Under the pieces are notes generated by a model that had not been told where the DNA came from, did no database searches, and saw only the letters and a list, made by a program, of their open reading frames with translations. From Planctomycetaceae bacterium (lineage in GTDB: Bacteria > Planctomycetota > Phycisphaerae > SM23-33): a stretch of DNA of 64,000 bases. Numbering within the stretch: position 1 is the first letter of the stretch; every line of letters begins with the position of its first letter. A program made the translations under genes and the position numbers. Below are positions 7,843-17,258 of this stretch, piece after piece. The stretch is from NCBI GenBank assembly GCA_039680605.1, contig JBDKTA010000010.1, positions 26,749-90,748 on the forward strand, in the 5' to 3' direction.

Positions 7843-9636
7843 ATGGTAGACCGCAATCTCATCAACTCCCTCAACATCAGCGACGACGAAGTCAATCAAG
7901 CCGTCACCGACGCCCTGGGCCAGGAGATCACCGAAGAAACGTTCGGCGCCCTGATCCAGAGCCGCGGCACGCACGAGCCCGGCGGCGTCATGACCGGACG
8001 CGTCGTCAACATCATCGGCAACGACGTGATCGTCGAGGTCGGCCTCAAGAGCGAAGGCATCGTCGAGCTCAGCGAGTTCAACGAAGACGAAAAAGTCGAA
8101 ATCGGCATGCCCGTCGAGGTGCTGCTGGAAGAGGTCGAGTCCGACAGCGGCCTGGTGGTGCTCTCCAAGCGCAAGGCCGACCGCATCCGCGGCTGGGAAT
8201 ACATCCTGCACAACAAGGCCGAAGGCGACGTCGTCAAGGGCAAGGTCACCCGCAAGATCAAGGGCGGACTGCTCGTCGACGTGGGCGTTCCGGCGTTCCT
8301 GCCGGCCAGCCAGGTCGACATCCGCCGCCCCAGCGACATCGGCGAGTACGTCGGCAAGGAGATCGAGGCCCAGATCCTCAAGATCGACAAGGACCGCCGC
8401 AACATCGTCGTGTCGCGCCGCAAGCTGATCGAAGACCGCCGCGGCGAAGCCAAGACCCGCCTGCTGGGCGAGATCATCGAAGGCCAGACCCGCAAGGGCA
8501 TCGTCAAGAACATCGCCGACTTCGGCGCGTTCGTCGACCTGGGCGGCCTGGACGGCCTGCTGCACATCACCGACATGAGCTGGGGGCGCATCTCGCATCC
8601 CAGCGACATGCTCAAGCTCGACCAGGAAGTCGAGGTCGTGGTGCTGTCGGTGGACCGCGAGAAGGAAAAGATCGCCCTGGGCCTCAAGCAGAAGACCGCC
8701 AGCCCGTGGGACAGCGTCGAAGGGCGCTTCCCGGTGGGCACCAAGGCCCGCGGCGCAGTCGTCACGATCATGCCCTACGGCGCCTTCGTCAAGCTCGAGG
8801 AAGGGCTCGAGGGCCTGGTGCATATCTCCGAGATGAGCTGGACGCGCCGCGTCAATCATCCCAGCGAGCTGGTCAAGGTCGGCGACGAAGTCGAAGTCGT
8901 CGTCCTGAACATCGAAAAGGGCAAGCAGGAGTTGTCGCTGGGCATGCGTCAGGCCGAAGGCAACCCCTGGACGGTCGTCAAAGAGAAGTACCCCCCGGGA
9001 ACCGTCATCACCGGAACGGTGCGCAGCCTCACGACGTTCGGCGCGTTCATCGAGATCGAGCCCGGCATCGACGGCATGCTGCATATTTCCGACATGAGCT
9101 GGACCAAGAAGATCTCGCACCCCTCCGAGATGCTCAAGAAGGGCGACGAGGTGCAGTGCGTGGTGCTGGCCGTGGACGAAGAGAAGATGCGCGTCTCGCT
9201 GGGCATCAAGCAGCTCACCGAGGATCCGTGGCTGCGGACGATCCCCGAGCACTACCTGCCCGGACAGGTCGTCAAGGGCACCATCACCAAGCTGACCAAC
9301 TTCGGCGCGTTCGTCGAGCTCGAGGACGACCTGGAAGGCCTGCTGCATATTTCCGAGCTGTCGGATCAGAAGGTCGATAGCCCCAAGGACATCGTCAAGA
9401 TCGGCGACGAGGTCGAGGTCAAGATCCTCAGCGTCGACGGCGAGGATCGCAAGATCCGCCTGAGCCTCAAGCGCGCCCAGTGGGGCGGCCAGGGCGAGGA
9501 AGGCACGCCGATCGAGCAGACCGGCGAACCGGTCCGCCGCCGCGGCGGCCTGGCCGGCGAAGGCGGCCTCCTGGGCGAAATCGGCGACAACATCCTCAAG
9601 ACCCACCGCGACAAGGAAGCCGAAGAACAAGAGTAA
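7843..9636 (+). CDS. rpsA: 30S ribosomal protein S1, six S1 repeats
   Basis: RNA-binding ribosomal protein that helps dock mRNA on the 30S subunit; 597 residues. Six S1/OB-fold repeats can be read, each starting with (E/P)Gxxxx G-x-V and closing with a KIxLSLKR-like strand. Repeats 3-6 hold the canonical FGAFV and LLHISDMSW motifs; repeats 1-2 are more divergent, as in classical S1. The start ([11 protein letters not shown]) is chosen because GAAGGAAA lies 6 bases upstream; an in-frame extension to 7678 has no family support. The C-terminal tail is Gly/Glu rich. A strong intrinsic terminator follows. Confidence 0.95.
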   Translation: MVDRNLINSLNISDDEVNQAVTDALGQEITEETFGALIQSRGTHEPGGVMTGRVVNIIGNDVIVEVGLKSEGIVELSEFNEDEKVEIGMPVEVLLEEVESDSGLVVLSKRKADRIRGWEYILHNKAEGDVVKGKVTRKIKGGLLVDVGVPAFLPASQVDIRRPSDIGEYVGKEIEAQILKIDKDRRNIVVSRRKLIEDRRGEAKTRLLGEIIEGQTRKGIVKNIADFGAFVDLGGLDGLLHITDMSWGRISHPSDMLKLDQEVEVVVLSVDREKEKIALGLKQKTASPWDSVEGRFPVGTKARGAVVTIMPYGAFVKLEEGLEGLVHISEMSWTRRVNHPSELVKVGDEVEVVVLNIEKGKQELSLGMRQAEGNPWTVVKEKYPPGTVITGTVRSLTTFGAFIEIEPGIDGMLHISDMSWTKKISHPSEMLKKGDEVQCVVLAVDEEKMRVSLGIKQLTEDPWLRTIPEHYLPGQVVKGTITKLTNFGAFVELEDDLEGLLHISELSDQKVDSPKDIVKIGDEVEVKILSVDGEDRKIRLSLKRAQWGGQGEEGTPIEQTGEPVRRRGGLAGEGGLLGEIGDNILKTHRDKEAEEQE

Positions 9637-9670
9637 CCCCCAGCCCCAACGCAAACCGGGCTCGATAACT

Positions 9671-9711
9671 CAGCGGGAGCAGGAAGCCATTCCTGCTCCC
9701 GCTGCTTTTTG
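9671..9711 (+). terminator. Intrinsic terminator after rpsA
   Basis: A 14-15-bp perfect stem (AGCGGGAGCAGGAA with TTCCTGCTCCCGCT), 4-base loop and a run of five T. It lies 35 bases after the rpsA stop. Confidence 0.92.
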
Positions 9712-9823
9712 GAGAAAAACCTGCCACAGAGGCACAGAGGGCGCAGAGGGGTAAGGGCTTGAATATCATGCGTCGGATGACCTACTATCACGCGCATTGC
9801 AGAACTCCAAACTTGAGGACGAC

Positions 9824-11089
9824 ATGGCAAAGGACAAGCTGATCGAACGGGCGTTTGCGGTGGCTAAGGATCGGTACGCGGCGATGGGCGTGGATGTCGA
9901 AGCGGCCCTGGATACGCTGGCGACGATTCCTGTCAGCCTGCACTGCTGGCAGGGCGACGATGTCGGCGGGTTTGAGAATACCGGGGCGGCGCTCGATGGC
10001 GGGCTGGCGGCTACGGGCAACTATCCGGGCAAGGCCCGCACGCCCGAGCAGCTTCGCAGCGACCTCGAGCAGGCGATGAGCCTGATCCCGGGCCCGTGCC
10101 GGCTGAACCTGCACGCCCTCTACGCCGAGACCGGCGGCAAGAAGGTCGACCGCAACGCCCTGGCCCCCGAGCACTTCAAGGGCTGGATCGACTGGGCCAA
10201 GCGCCGCAAGATCGGCATGGACTTCAACCCCTCATTCTTCTCGCACCCCAAGGCGGCTGACGGGTTCACGCTGGCCCATCCGGACAAGGGCATCCGCCAG
10301 TTCTGGATCGAGCACGGCATCGCCTGCCGCCAGATCGGCGCTGCCGCGGGCAAGGCGCTGGGGCGCCCGTGCGTGACGAACGTGTGGATCCCGGACGGAT
10401 ACAAGGACATCCCCGTCGACCGGTTGGCCCCGCGGCGGCGGCTGCGGGAGTCGCTCGATGCGGTGTTCGCAGAGGACCTGTCCCCACACAATCTCGACGC
10501 CGTCGAGAGCAAGCTGTTCGGCATCGGCAGCGAGTCGTACGTCGTGGGCTCGCACGAGTTCTACATGGGCTACGCCGCGGCCCGGGGCAAGCTGCTGTGC
10601 CTGGACAGCGGGCACTTCCACCCCACCGAGACTATCGCCGACAAGCTCTCGTCGGTCCTGCAGTTCGTGCCCGGCGTGCTGCTGCACGTCAGCCGCGGCG
10701 TGCGCTGGGACAGCGACCACGTGGTGATCGTCTCGGACGAGCTGACCGCCACCGCACAGGAACTGGTCCGAGGCAACTGGCTCGACCGCGTACACATCGG
10801 CCTGGACTACTTCGACGCCAGCATCAACCGCGTAGCCGCCTGGGCCATCGGCGCTCGCAGCATGTTCAAGGCCCTGCTGGCCGCCCTGCTCGAGCCCATC
10901 GCCGACCTGCGCAAGGCCGAGAACGCCGGCGACTTCACCACCCGCCTGGCCCTGCTGGAAGAATGCAAGACCCTGCCGCTGGGATCGATCTGGGATTACT
11001 GGTGCGCCAGCCGCAACGTCCCCACATGGCCCGGCTGGATAACCAAGGTCAAGAAGTACGAACGAACCGTTCTGGCAAAGCGGAAGTAA
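9824..11089 (+). CDS. rhaA: L-rhamnose isomerase
   Basis: Interconverts L-rhamnose and L-rhamnulose, first step of rhamnose breakdown; cytoplasmic, metal dependent. 421 residues, the length usual for the family. Recognisable features are the N-terminal [16 protein letters not shown], the central [17 protein letters not shown] and FWIEHG, the metal-site region [11 protein letters not shown] and the late [14 protein letters not shown]. The ATG at 9824 is preferred over an upstream TTG because GAGG stands 5 bases before it. No rhamnulokinase or aldolase is adjacent, so the rest of the pathway must lie elsewhere. Ends against a bidirectional terminator. Confidence 0.95.
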   Translation: MAKDKLIERAFAVAKDRYAAMGVDVEAALDTLATIPVSLHCWQGDDVGGFENTGAALDGGLAATGNYPGKARTPEQLRSDLEQAMSLIPGPCRLNLHALYAETGGKKVDRNALAPEHFKGWIDWAKRRKIGMDFNPSFFSHPKAADGFTLAHPDKGIRQFWIEHGIACRQIGAAAGKALGRPCVTNVWIPDGYKDIPVDRLAPRRRLRESLDAVFAEDLSPHNLDAVESKLFGIGSESYVVGSHEFYMGYAAARGKLLCLDSGHFHPTETIADKLSSVLQFVPGVLLHVSRGVRWDSDHVVIVSDELTATAQELVRGNWLDRVHIGLDYFDASINRVAAWAIGARSMFKALLAALLEPIADLRKAENAGDFTTRLALLEECKTLPLGSIWDYWCASRNVPTWPGWITKVKKYERTVLAKRK

Positions 11090-11226
11090 TTAGCCGCTGA
11101 GGTCGCTGAGGACGCTGAGGTAAGAGATTGTAAAGAAAGAAAACTTCCGGTCGGGCACAATGCCTGGCCGGAAGTTTATTTTATCTCTATCCCACCTCAG
11201 CGTCCTCAGCGACCTCAGCGGCTAAT
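11089..11226. repeat. 33-bp perfect inverted repeat flanking a terminator
   Basis: Arms at 11089-11121 and 11194-11226 are perfect reverse complements of each other (33 of 33), built of GCTGAGG/CCTCAGC steps. The left arm overlaps the rhaA stop codon. Related CCTCAGCGACCTCAGCG or CTCTGCGGC sequence occurs at 12293-12325 and, diverged, at about 2010, 9725 and 14785, so this is a dispersed backbone repeat. Confidence 0.9.
11142..11185. terminator. Bidirectional intrinsic terminator between rhaA and the YqaA-like gene
   Basis: Stem AACTTCCGG/CCGGAAGTT with inner GGGCA/TGCC pairing; an A-rich run before and TTTATTTTAT after make it suitable for both convergent genes. Confidence 0.85.
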
Positions 11227-11233
11227 AAAAAGC

Positions 11234-12097
11234 CTACGACAGGTGCTTGATCGCCACGAAGCCGCCGATCAGCAGGGCCGTGAACAGCAGGGCCAGCCAG
11301 TTGAAGTACTTGTCGATAAACGGCGTGATGCGCGGGCCGAACAGCCGCATCATTCCGGCTACCAGGTAGAACCTGCCGGCGCGGCCGATGAATGAGGCGA
11401 TGATAAACAACACGAAGCTGATCTCGAACACGCCGGCCGTGATCGTGATGACCTTGAACGGTATGGGCGTGAAGGCCGCGATGAACACGATCCAGAAATC
11501 GTACTGTTCGTAAAGCTTGCCCACGCGTGAGAAGGGGTTGACCGACACGTCCTTGACCTGTTCTCTTGCCAGTGGGCCTTTGCCGCCGTCGTATGTCAGC
11601 GGATAGACGGCCTCGACGCCCGTGACGCCTTTGACGGCCAGCGCAGAACGATCCAGATGGGCCTGAACCGCTTGACCGTCAACCAGCGTGATCTTGTCGC
11701 GTTCGAAACCCGGCACGTGGCGCTCGAAGAAACCGCCGACCTGGACCCACAGAAACATTCCAATGCCAAAGCCCGCGATAGCGCCGGCCAGGCTGCCGGC
11801 CGTGCAGATCGTCGCGTATCGCAGCCACCGCCGCGTGTTGCCCAGCACCAGCGGCATCAGCAACACGTCGGGCGGAATTGGAAAGAAGCTGCTCTCGGCG
11901 AAGGCCATCACGAACAGCGCCACCGCGGCCGAAGGCTTGTACGCCCATGCCAGCGTCCAATCGTAAAGCCGCCGATGCACGTGCCACCACGGCACGTGGC
12001 GGTGAGCGCCGATCTTCGCGCCGCAGCGATTGCAGAACTCCAGATCCGCGGTCGACGGTTGCTTGCACCGCGGGCAGACACGCTCTTTGGCAGGCAT
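11234..12097 (-). CDS. YqaA/VTT-type inner-membrane protein with N-terminal zinc ribbon
   Basis: Membrane protein of the SNARE-associated/DedA-like (VTT) group. An N-terminal CPRCKQP...CNRCG zinc ribbon is followed by several membrane helices, FFPIPPDVLLMPLVL in the re-entrant loop typical of the family, a soluble insert of about 70 residues after FLWVQVGGFF, then FTPIPFKVITITAGVFEI and a final helix. Family members are implicated in lipid handling and membrane homeostasis; the exact substrate is not known. The start is uncertain: ATG at 12097 or a TTG 27 bases upstream, neither with a strong ribosome site. Confidence 0.78.
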   Translation of the reverse strand: MPAKERVCPRCKQPSTADLEFCNRCGAKIGAHRHVPWWHVHRRLYDWTLAWAYKPSAAVALFVMAFAESSFFPIPPDVLLMPLVLGNTRRWLRYATICTAGSLAGAIAGFGIGMFLWVQVGGFFERHVPGFERDKITLVDGQAVQAHLDRSALAVKGVTGVEAVYPLTYDGGKGPLAREQVKDVSVNPFSRVGKLYEQYDFWIVFIAAFTPIPFKVITITAGVFEISFVLFIIASFIGRAGRFYLVAGMMRLFGPRITPFIDKYFNWLALLFTALLIGGFVAIKHLS

Positions 12098-12223
12098 CGA
12101 TTCAGTAATGGCAGTCAACTCCAATTAACGTCATTACATTATCGGAATAAGTAGCCCGTAGCCAGTAGCCGCTGGCGCGCCATCAAAGTCATGGCGACCC
12201 GCTTCGTGTGTCGCCATGCCACC

Positions 12224-12279
12224 CACCCATCCGTTCATCCATCCATCCATTCATCCACCCATCCATCCACTCATCCATC
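12224..12279 (+). repeat. CATC-type tetranucleotide repeat
   Basis: A run of CATC/CACC units (interrupted by CGTT, ATTC and ACTC) in the 5' region of mnmA, 80 bases before its start. It follows directly on a short palindrome (CATGGCGAC...GTCGCCATG, 12191-12219). Confidence 0.8.
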
Positions 12280-12357
12280 TTCTCTCCTTCTGCCTCAGCG
12301 ACCTCAGCGACCTCTGCGGCTAATAATCCCCCTGGCGAAACGTTAGAATGGCAAGTG

Positions 12358-13425
12358 ATGAATGACTTGCGAAACAACGTGCTGCTGGCCATGAGCGGCG
12401 GGGTGGATTCGTCCGTGGCCGCCAAGCTGCTGCTCGATCAGGGCTACGCCGTCACCGGCGTGTTCATGTGCCTGGGCTCGGCCGGACGCGGCGGCGAGGC
12501 CGTGCGCGGCTGCTGCTCGCCGACCGACGCCGCCGACGCCCGCCGCGTCGCCGACGCGCTGGGCATCGACCTGTTCGTGCTGAACTTCGAGGACGTATTC
12601 GCCCCGATCATCGACGACTTTCTGGGCCAGTACGCCCGCGGCCGCACGCCCAACCCGTGCATCCACTGCAATTCGCAGATCAAGTTCGGCCGCCTGCTCG
12701 AGCGGGCGGACCAGCTCGGCGTGGCGTTTGTGGCCACGGGGCACCACGCACGGGTCGTTCATGAAGGCCAGCGGGCCGCCATCGCGCGCGGGCGAGCCGG
12801 CGGCAAGGATCAGTCCTACGCGCTGTTCGCCGTGGCGCGGTCGGCGTTGCCGCGAATGCTGCTGCCCATCGGCGAACTGGCCGACAAGGCGTCCGTGCGC
12901 GCCATGGCGCGCGACTTGGGCCTCTCGATCCACGACAAGCCCGACAGCCAGGAAGTGTGTTTTGTGCCCGATGACGATTTTGCCGCCCTGCTGCGCAAGC
13001 GCCTGCCCGAAGCGATGCGCCCGGGCGATATCGTCGACGCCACCGGCAAGGTCCTCGGGCAGCATGACGGCTACGGGCAGTTCACCATCGGCCAGCGCCG
13101 CGGTCTGCGGGTGGCCGCCTTGGCGCCGCGGTATGTCACCGCGATAGACCCAGCCACCGCGACGGTGACGCTGGGTCCGCGCGAGGCTTTGCTGGGAACG
13201 CGTCTGACGGCCTCAGGAGCGAACTGGCATCGCGAAGTTCCGGCCGAGTTCACCGCCGTCGTACAGATCCGCTACAACCACCGCGGCGCGCCGGCCCGCG
13301 TGAGGCTGACAGGCCCGGAGACGTTCGAGGTCGAGTTTGACCAGAGCGTCTCGGCCATTACCCCCGGCCAGGCCGCCGTTGTTTACGAAGGCGACATCCT
13401 GCTGGGCGGAGGGTGGATCGATTGA
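12358..13425 (+). CDS. mnmA: tRNA-specific 2-thiouridylase
   Basis: Puts sulfur on U34 of tRNA-Lys, -Glu and -Gln. 355 residues, normal for the family. The ATP-pyrophosphatase loop MSGGVDSSVAA is at residues 12-22; the first catalytic cysteine lies in NPCIHCNSQIKFG, and the second in DSQEVCFVP. VATGHHARV and GQRRGLRVA are further conserved blocks. Start ATG chosen because MSGGVDSS is 12 residues in, as usual; the ribosome site is weak. A tetranucleotide repeat lies just upstream. Confidence 0.95.
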   Translation: MNDLRNNVLLAMSGGVDSSVAAKLLLDQGYAVTGVFMCLGSAGRGGEAVRGCCSPTDAADARRVADALGIDLFVLNFEDVFAPIIDDFLGQYARGRTPNPCIHCNSQIKFGRLLERADQLGVAFVATGHHARVVHEGQRAAIARGRAGGKDQSYALFAVARSALPRMLLPIGELADKASVRAMARDLGLSIHDKPDSQEVCFVPDDDFAALLRKRLPEAMRPGDIVDATGKVLGQHDGYGQFTIGQRRGLRVAALAPRYVTAIDPATATVTLGPREALLGTRLTASGANWHREVPAEFTAVVQIRYNHRGAPARVRLTGPETFEVEFDQSVSAITPGQAAVVYEGDILLGGGWID

Positions 13426-13444
13426 GCCGGCTGATTCTGCTCTA

Positions 13445-13540
13445 TGTGGCATGGGCGTCTCGCCCATGCATCCCCGTGTGGCATGGGCGTCTCGCCCATG
13501 CATCCCCGTGTGGCATGGGCGTCTCGCCCATGCATCCCTG
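13445..13540 (+). repeat. Three tandem copies of REP-like repeat, family B
   Basis: Three units at 32-base spacing (starting about 13445, 13477, 13509), each with palindrome GCATGGGCGTCTCGCCCATGC. Two further copies in the opposite orientation sit inside the next gene at 13691-13752. Confidence 0.9.
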
Positions 13541-13575
13541 GAACTTCATGGGCCAGGGACACGCACAACGGGTGA

Positions 13576-14670
13576 ATGACGATTGTGTTTATGACGACCG
13601 ACTTTGACAAGGACACAAAGGTGCTGGCCATCCACAGCGGTGCGCTGGGGGATGTGATCCTGTTCGGGCAGCTCCTGGCACAGCTCCAAAGATGCATGGG
13701 CGGGACGCCCATGCCACACAGCCGGAGCATGGGCGAGACGCCCATGCCACACAACTCCGTCACACTCGTAACCGGCGGCGAGAAGGGGCGGCTGCTGAAA
13801 GCTTTGGGAGTGGTGCAGCAGGCGATTGACTTCGACGCCCTGCCCATGCACGAAGCCTTTTCGGACCGCCCCGCCGAACAATGCATGCTGCCGCGCCTGC
13901 TGGGTAAGCACGAACAACTTATAAGCTGCTTCGCCGGCGGCGACGCTCACGCAGAGCAGCGACTGACAACACTCACCGGCGCGAGCGATGCGGCGTTTCT
14001 GCCTATTCGCCCGCCGGCCGATGGCGACGAACACCTGCTGGACATGTGGCAGCGGTTACTGCGCGAGCTCGGGTGCCATGGCGGCCGTTTCTTGGCCGCC
14101 ATGCCGGCAGGTGAGCGTCAGGGACATGGCGGCTGGACGACGGCCGCCATGGCACCCGGGAGCGGAGGGCCCGCGACACGATACGAACCGTGGCCGCTGC
14201 CGCCGGCGTTTGCCCGCCAGGCGCGCGAGTGCCTGCTCAAGGCCGGAGTCGACGTCGAGCGCGAGTACCTGGCCATTCTTCCCGGCGCGGGATCGCCGGC
14301 CAAGTGTTGGCCGCTGGAGCGATTCGCCGCCCTCGCCCGCCGCTACGGCATGCCGGCCGTCTTTGTCCTTGGGCCCGTCGAACGGGAGCGATGGCCGCAG
14401 GAGCAGATGCAACGTTTGTCCGCCGATCATGCGGTGCTGAATGACCTGCCGCTGTCAACGCTGGCTGGCGTACTGGCCGGCGCCGAAACCGTAATCGCCA
14501 ACGACAGCGGACCGGCGCACCTGGCGGCCGCATTGGGCACGCATACCGTCGCGATCTTCGGGCCGACAAGGCCTGAGCATTTCGCCCCTCGCGGCCGCAG
14601 CGTGAGAGTGCTGGCATCGGAAAGCATCAAGGACATCTCAATTCCGGATGTGCTATCGGCAGTGCAATAG
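13576..14670 (+). CDS. Family 9 glycosyltransferase (heptosyltransferase-like)
   Basis: 364-residue GT-B glycosyltransferase of the ADP-heptose transferase type, usually acting on lipopolysaccharide core or similar glycans. VLAIHSGALGDVILFGQLLAQL at the N-terminus (shortened here) is the acceptor-domain signature; YLAILPGAGSPAKCWPLERFA and VIANDSGPAHLAAALGT-VAIFGPT form the donor-sugar site. Odd point: residues about 39-59 (CMGGTPMPHSR..) and 166-195 (GCHGGRFLAAMPAG..) are translations of repeat families B and A, which were inserted in frame. Start is ATG 13576; an ATG five codons on is possible. Confidence 0.88.
   Translation: MTIVFMTTDFDKDTKVLAIHSGALGDVILFGQLLAQLQRCMGGTPMPHSRSMGETPMPHNSVTLVTGGEKGRLLKALGVVQQAIDFDALPMHEAFSDRPAEQCMLPRLLGKHEQLISCFAGGDAHAEQRLTTLTGASDAAFLPIRPPADGDEHLLDMWQRLLRELGCHGGRFLAAMPAGERQGHGGWTTAAMAPGSGGPATRYEPWPLPPAFARQARECLLKAGVDVEREYLAILPGAGSPAKCWPLERFAALARRYGMPAVFVLGPVERERWPQEQMQRLSADHAVLNDLPLSTLAGVLAGAETVIANDSGPAHLAAALGTHTVAIFGPTRPEHFAPRGRSVRVLASESIKDISIPDVLSAVQ
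13691..13752 (-). repeat. Family B repeats inside the glycosyltransferase gene
   Basis: Two inverted copies of the CATGGGCG..CGCCCATG repeat. Together they encode about 20 residues (MGGTPMPH and MGETPMPH) with no counterpart in the glycosyltransferase fold; the reading frame stays open. Confidence 0.85.
14071..14159 (+). repeat. Family A repeat inside the glycosyltransferase gene
   Basis: Full double palindrome GGTGCCATGGCGGCCG...GGCCGCCATGGCACC, read through in frame as about 30 residues between the two GT-B domains. Confidence 0.85.
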
Positions 14671-14694
14671 CGCGACCACCTGGCGCCGCAGGGC

Positions 14695-14731
14695 TCGTGG
14701 CTGTCGGGCTTCGCCCTCCCGCCACGGCACC
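14695..14731 (+). repeat. Palindromic repeat, family D copy 2
   Basis: Identical for 36 bases to the right part of the repeat at 1784-1884. The rest of 14671-14929 has no gene; it carries a CTCTGCGTCCTTTGCGACC-type repeat fragment. Confidence 0.8.
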
Positions 14732-14929
14732 TGGGACACGGCACGCTCGCTTCGTCTTCCTTAATTCCCATCTCTCCTTCTTCTCTGCGTCCTTTGCGAC
14801 CTCTGCGGTGAAACTGCTTCCGAAAACGCGCGGAGCAAGCCCCGCCGCTAACGAGACAAATCGCCGCCGCCCCTTCCGTTCTTCATCATTCCACTATTCC
14901 ATCCTTCCAACATTCCATAGAATGTCGCC

Positions 14930-16348
14930 ATGTTCATACGCACAAAGATCATCGCAACCATCGGTCCGGCCAGTTCGTCCCCTGCTGTCCTGAAGCGGCT
15001 GGCCGAGGCGGGCGTCGACGTCTTCCGCATCAACTTCTCGCACGGAGCCAACGACCAGCGGCTCGAATCGCTTGAGGCGATCCGCAAGATCGAACGCGAG
15101 CTCGGCCGCCCGCTGGCCGTGCTGGGCGATCTGTGCGGTCCCAAGATTCGCGTCGGCGAGATCACCGGCGGCAGCGTGCTGCTGGGCGAGGGGCAAAGCC
15201 TGATCATCCAGCGCCAGCCCATCGTGGGCGACGCCCAGCGCATCTCGACGACGCTGGCCGAGCTGGTCGACCAGACCAAGGTTGGCCAGACCATCCTCCT
15301 GGACGACGGGAAGCTTCGCCTGCATGTGACCGAGGCCGGCAGCGGCGACCGGATCGTCTGCACCGTCCAGCGCGGCGGCGTGCTCGCCCGCGGCAAGGGC
15401 GTCAACCTGCCCCAGACGGCACTGACGGTTTCATCGCTGACGGAGAAGGATCACGCCGATGCGGCCTGGATCGCCGCGCACGATTTCGATTACGTCGCCC
15501 AGTCCTTCGTGCGAAAGCCCCAGGACATCGAGGACCTGCGAAAGCTCCTGGCGGCTGCGGGCAAGCCCCTGCCCATCATCGCCAAGATCGAAAAGCCCCA
15601 GGCGATGGACGCCATCCAGGAGATCGTCGCTGCGGCCGACGCGGTCATGGTCGCCCGGGGCGACCTGGGCGTCGAGATGGACCTGCCTGCCGTTCCCGTG
15701 GCGCAGAAGACCATCGCCCGCCACTGCATGATCCAGGCCAAACCGTGCATCATCGCCACGCAGATGCTCGAGTCGATGACCGAAAGCGCCACCCCCACGC
15801 GAGCGGAAGTTTCCGACGTGGCCAACGCCGTGCTCGACCACGCCGACGCGGTGATGCTCTCGGGCGAGACGGCCGTGGGCAGATACCCCGTCGAAGCCGT
15901 GACGATGATGAACTCTATCGTCAGCTCGATGCAGACGTACCACGACCGCACGCTGCGCGACTTGAAGATTCCCCCGCGCCACACGTCGGCTACCACCGCG
16001 GCACTGGCCGATTCGATCCGCGACATCACCGCGCGCGAGCCGATCGCGGCCATTGCCGTCTTCACGATGACCGGCAAGACCGCGCAGGTGTTCTCCAAGC
16101 ACCGTCCGTCATGCCCGATCCTGGGCCTCTCGCCCAGCCCCGCCAGCGTGCGGCGGATGTGCCTGTACTACGGCGTGGTGGGCCTGCAGACGGCGATGCT
16201 CGAAAGCACCGACCAGGTGCTGGCGACGGCGACCCAGTTCGCCCTGCGTCTGGGGATCGCCGCCAAAGGCGACAAGCTGGTGGTGATCTCCGGCCAGCCT
16301 TTCGGCATCGCCGGACTGACCAACACGCTGGTGGTGCATACGGTGTAG
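14930..16348 (+). CDS. pyk: Pyruvate kinase
   Basis: Last glycolytic step, phosphoenolpyruvate plus ADP to pyruvate plus ATP. 472 residues, standard length. Motifs: RTKIIATIGPASSS at the N-terminus, FRINFSHG, IIAKIEKPQAM with the catalytic Lys, VMVARGDLGVEM, and MLESMTESATPTRAEVSDV at the active-site helix, then ETAVGRYP and a C-terminal regulatory domain ending in GLTNTLVVHTV. The ATG lacks a clear ribosome site, which suggests a short or unusual leader. Confidence 0.96.
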   Translation: MFIRTKIIATIGPASSSPAVLKRLAEAGVDVFRINFSHGANDQRLESLEAIRKIERELGRPLAVLGDLCGPKIRVGEITGGSVLLGEGQSLIIQRQPIVGDAQRISTTLAELVDQTKVGQTILLDDGKLRLHVTEAGSGDRIVCTVQRGGVLARGKGVNLPQTALTVSSLTEKDHADAAWIAAHDFDYVAQSFVRKPQDIEDLRKLLAAAGKPLPIIAKIEKPQAMDAIQEIVAAADAVMVARGDLGVEMDLPAVPVAQKTIARHCMIQAKPCIIATQMLESMTESATPTRAEVSDVANAVLDHADAVMLSGETAVGRYPVEAVTMMNSIVSSMQTYHDRTLRDLKIPPRHTSATTAALADSIRDITAREPIAAIAVFTMTGKTAQVFSKHRPSCPILGLSPSPASVRRMCLYYGVVGLQTAMLESTDQVLATATQFALRLGIAAKGDKLVVISGQPFGIAGLTNTLVVHTV

Positions 16349-16410
16349 CAAGTCAGTAATCAGTAATCGGTAATCGGTAATCGGCGTCACGCGACTAATA
16401 CCCGTGCGAT

Positions 16411-16453
16411 GCTCGCGCATGGCGACGCGCTGTGCGCGTTGCCATGCCACCCG
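16411..16453 (+). repeat. Short palindromic repeat, family C
   Basis: GCATGGCGACGCGC..GCGCGTTGCCATGCCACCC; the same layout, with CATGGCGACCCGC..GTCGCCATGCCACCC, is at 12190-12223. It separates convergent pyk and the phosphoesterase gene. Confidence 0.7.
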
Positions 16454-16462
16454 GGGAGGACC

Positions 16463-16969
16463 TCATTCTTCCACTTCGAGATATGTCAGCTCATCGGTTT
16501 CGGTGTCGAGAATGGCCACGGTCAGCGGGCGGGCGCGAAAAATCGCACCCGGGTTGATCACCCGCGTCATCCCCACCCGCTCGTCGCGCGTCTGGTGCGT
16601 ATGACCATGGCAGATATAGGGGAACTGGCTGTCGGCCATCAGTTCGGCCATCAGGGTTCCGTTGTCGCCATGAAGCGCGGCTAGGTATTCCCCCTCGCCG
16701 ATGGGCACCTCGATTACCTCGTCGTGATATCGCACGTTCCATTGCTCGGTCGCGGCGCGCAGGGCGGCGCGATCGCGGTCCATGTTGCCGGCGACGAGGT
16801 AGGGTTGAGGCCGCCCCGATGGGCCCATCGAGAGCAGTTCGACATCATCGACCGAGCAGATATCGCCGCAATGCACGACGGCGTCGGCCCCGGCGGCGAT
16901 GAATATCTGCATCGCTCTGCGAAGACGGGCGCTCTTGCCATGGCTGTCTGAAACGATTCCGATCTTCAT
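16463..16969 (-). CDS. YfcE-like metallophosphoesterase
   Basis: 168-residue calcineurin-like phosphodiesterase of the YfcE/MJ0936 group. The metal ligands appear in order: MKIGIVSDSHG (D8, H10), VVHCGDICS (GD), VAGNMDRD (GN-x-D), ALHGDNG, and YICHGHTHQTR (GHTH). Family members hydrolyse phosphodiesters in vitro; the physiological substrate is unknown. It ends the minus-strand pair with ispD, 290 bases downstream of it. Confidence 0.9.
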   Translation of the reverse strand: MKIGIVSDSHGKSARLRRAMQIFIAAGADAVVHCGDICSVDDVELLSMGPSGRPQPYLVAGNMDRDRAALRAATEQWNVRYHDEVIEVPIGEGEYLAALHGDNGTLMAELMADSQFPYICHGHTHQTRDERVGMTRVINPGAIFRARPLTVAILDTETDELTYLEVEE

Positions 16970-17032
16970 TGAGGCGATTGTACGAGCTTCTCGCCCGAAG
17001 TTCTAAGGAGAAGAGACGGCGCCGCCGGCGCA

Positions 17033-17085
17033 ATAAAAGTGGCCTTGGCCGAACCGGGCACCGATCCCGCGAGACGGCCAAGGCC
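17033..17085 (-). terminator. Probable terminator after ispD
   Basis: An 11-bp perfect stem (GGCCTTGGCCG/CGGCCAAGGCC) which on the minus strand is followed by ACTTTTATTG. It lies in the 16970-17258 gap, which holds no gene. Confidence 0.65.
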
Positions 17086-17258
17086 GACTTTCCAGTGATC
17101 CTCTCGAGGAGCATGGCCACATGGGCCTTGAGTCGAGAGGCTGGTGATTCCATTTATCAACATAGGCCACAAATCCGCCGCGGGCAAATTTGAGTGGCGA
17201 TAATTGTCACTGGAAGGAAAAAAAGACACCGCGGGGCGGCCCTTTGGCGGGCTCAGGC

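Noticed and set aside
7825..9654. 609-codon minus-strand ORF opposite rpsA
   Set aside because: A mirror of the biased S1 coding sequence; no motif, no start signal.
12224..13545. CRISPR-like array
   Set aside because: The CATC run and the 32-base-spaced family B units have no unique spacers of suitable length and no cas genes are near.
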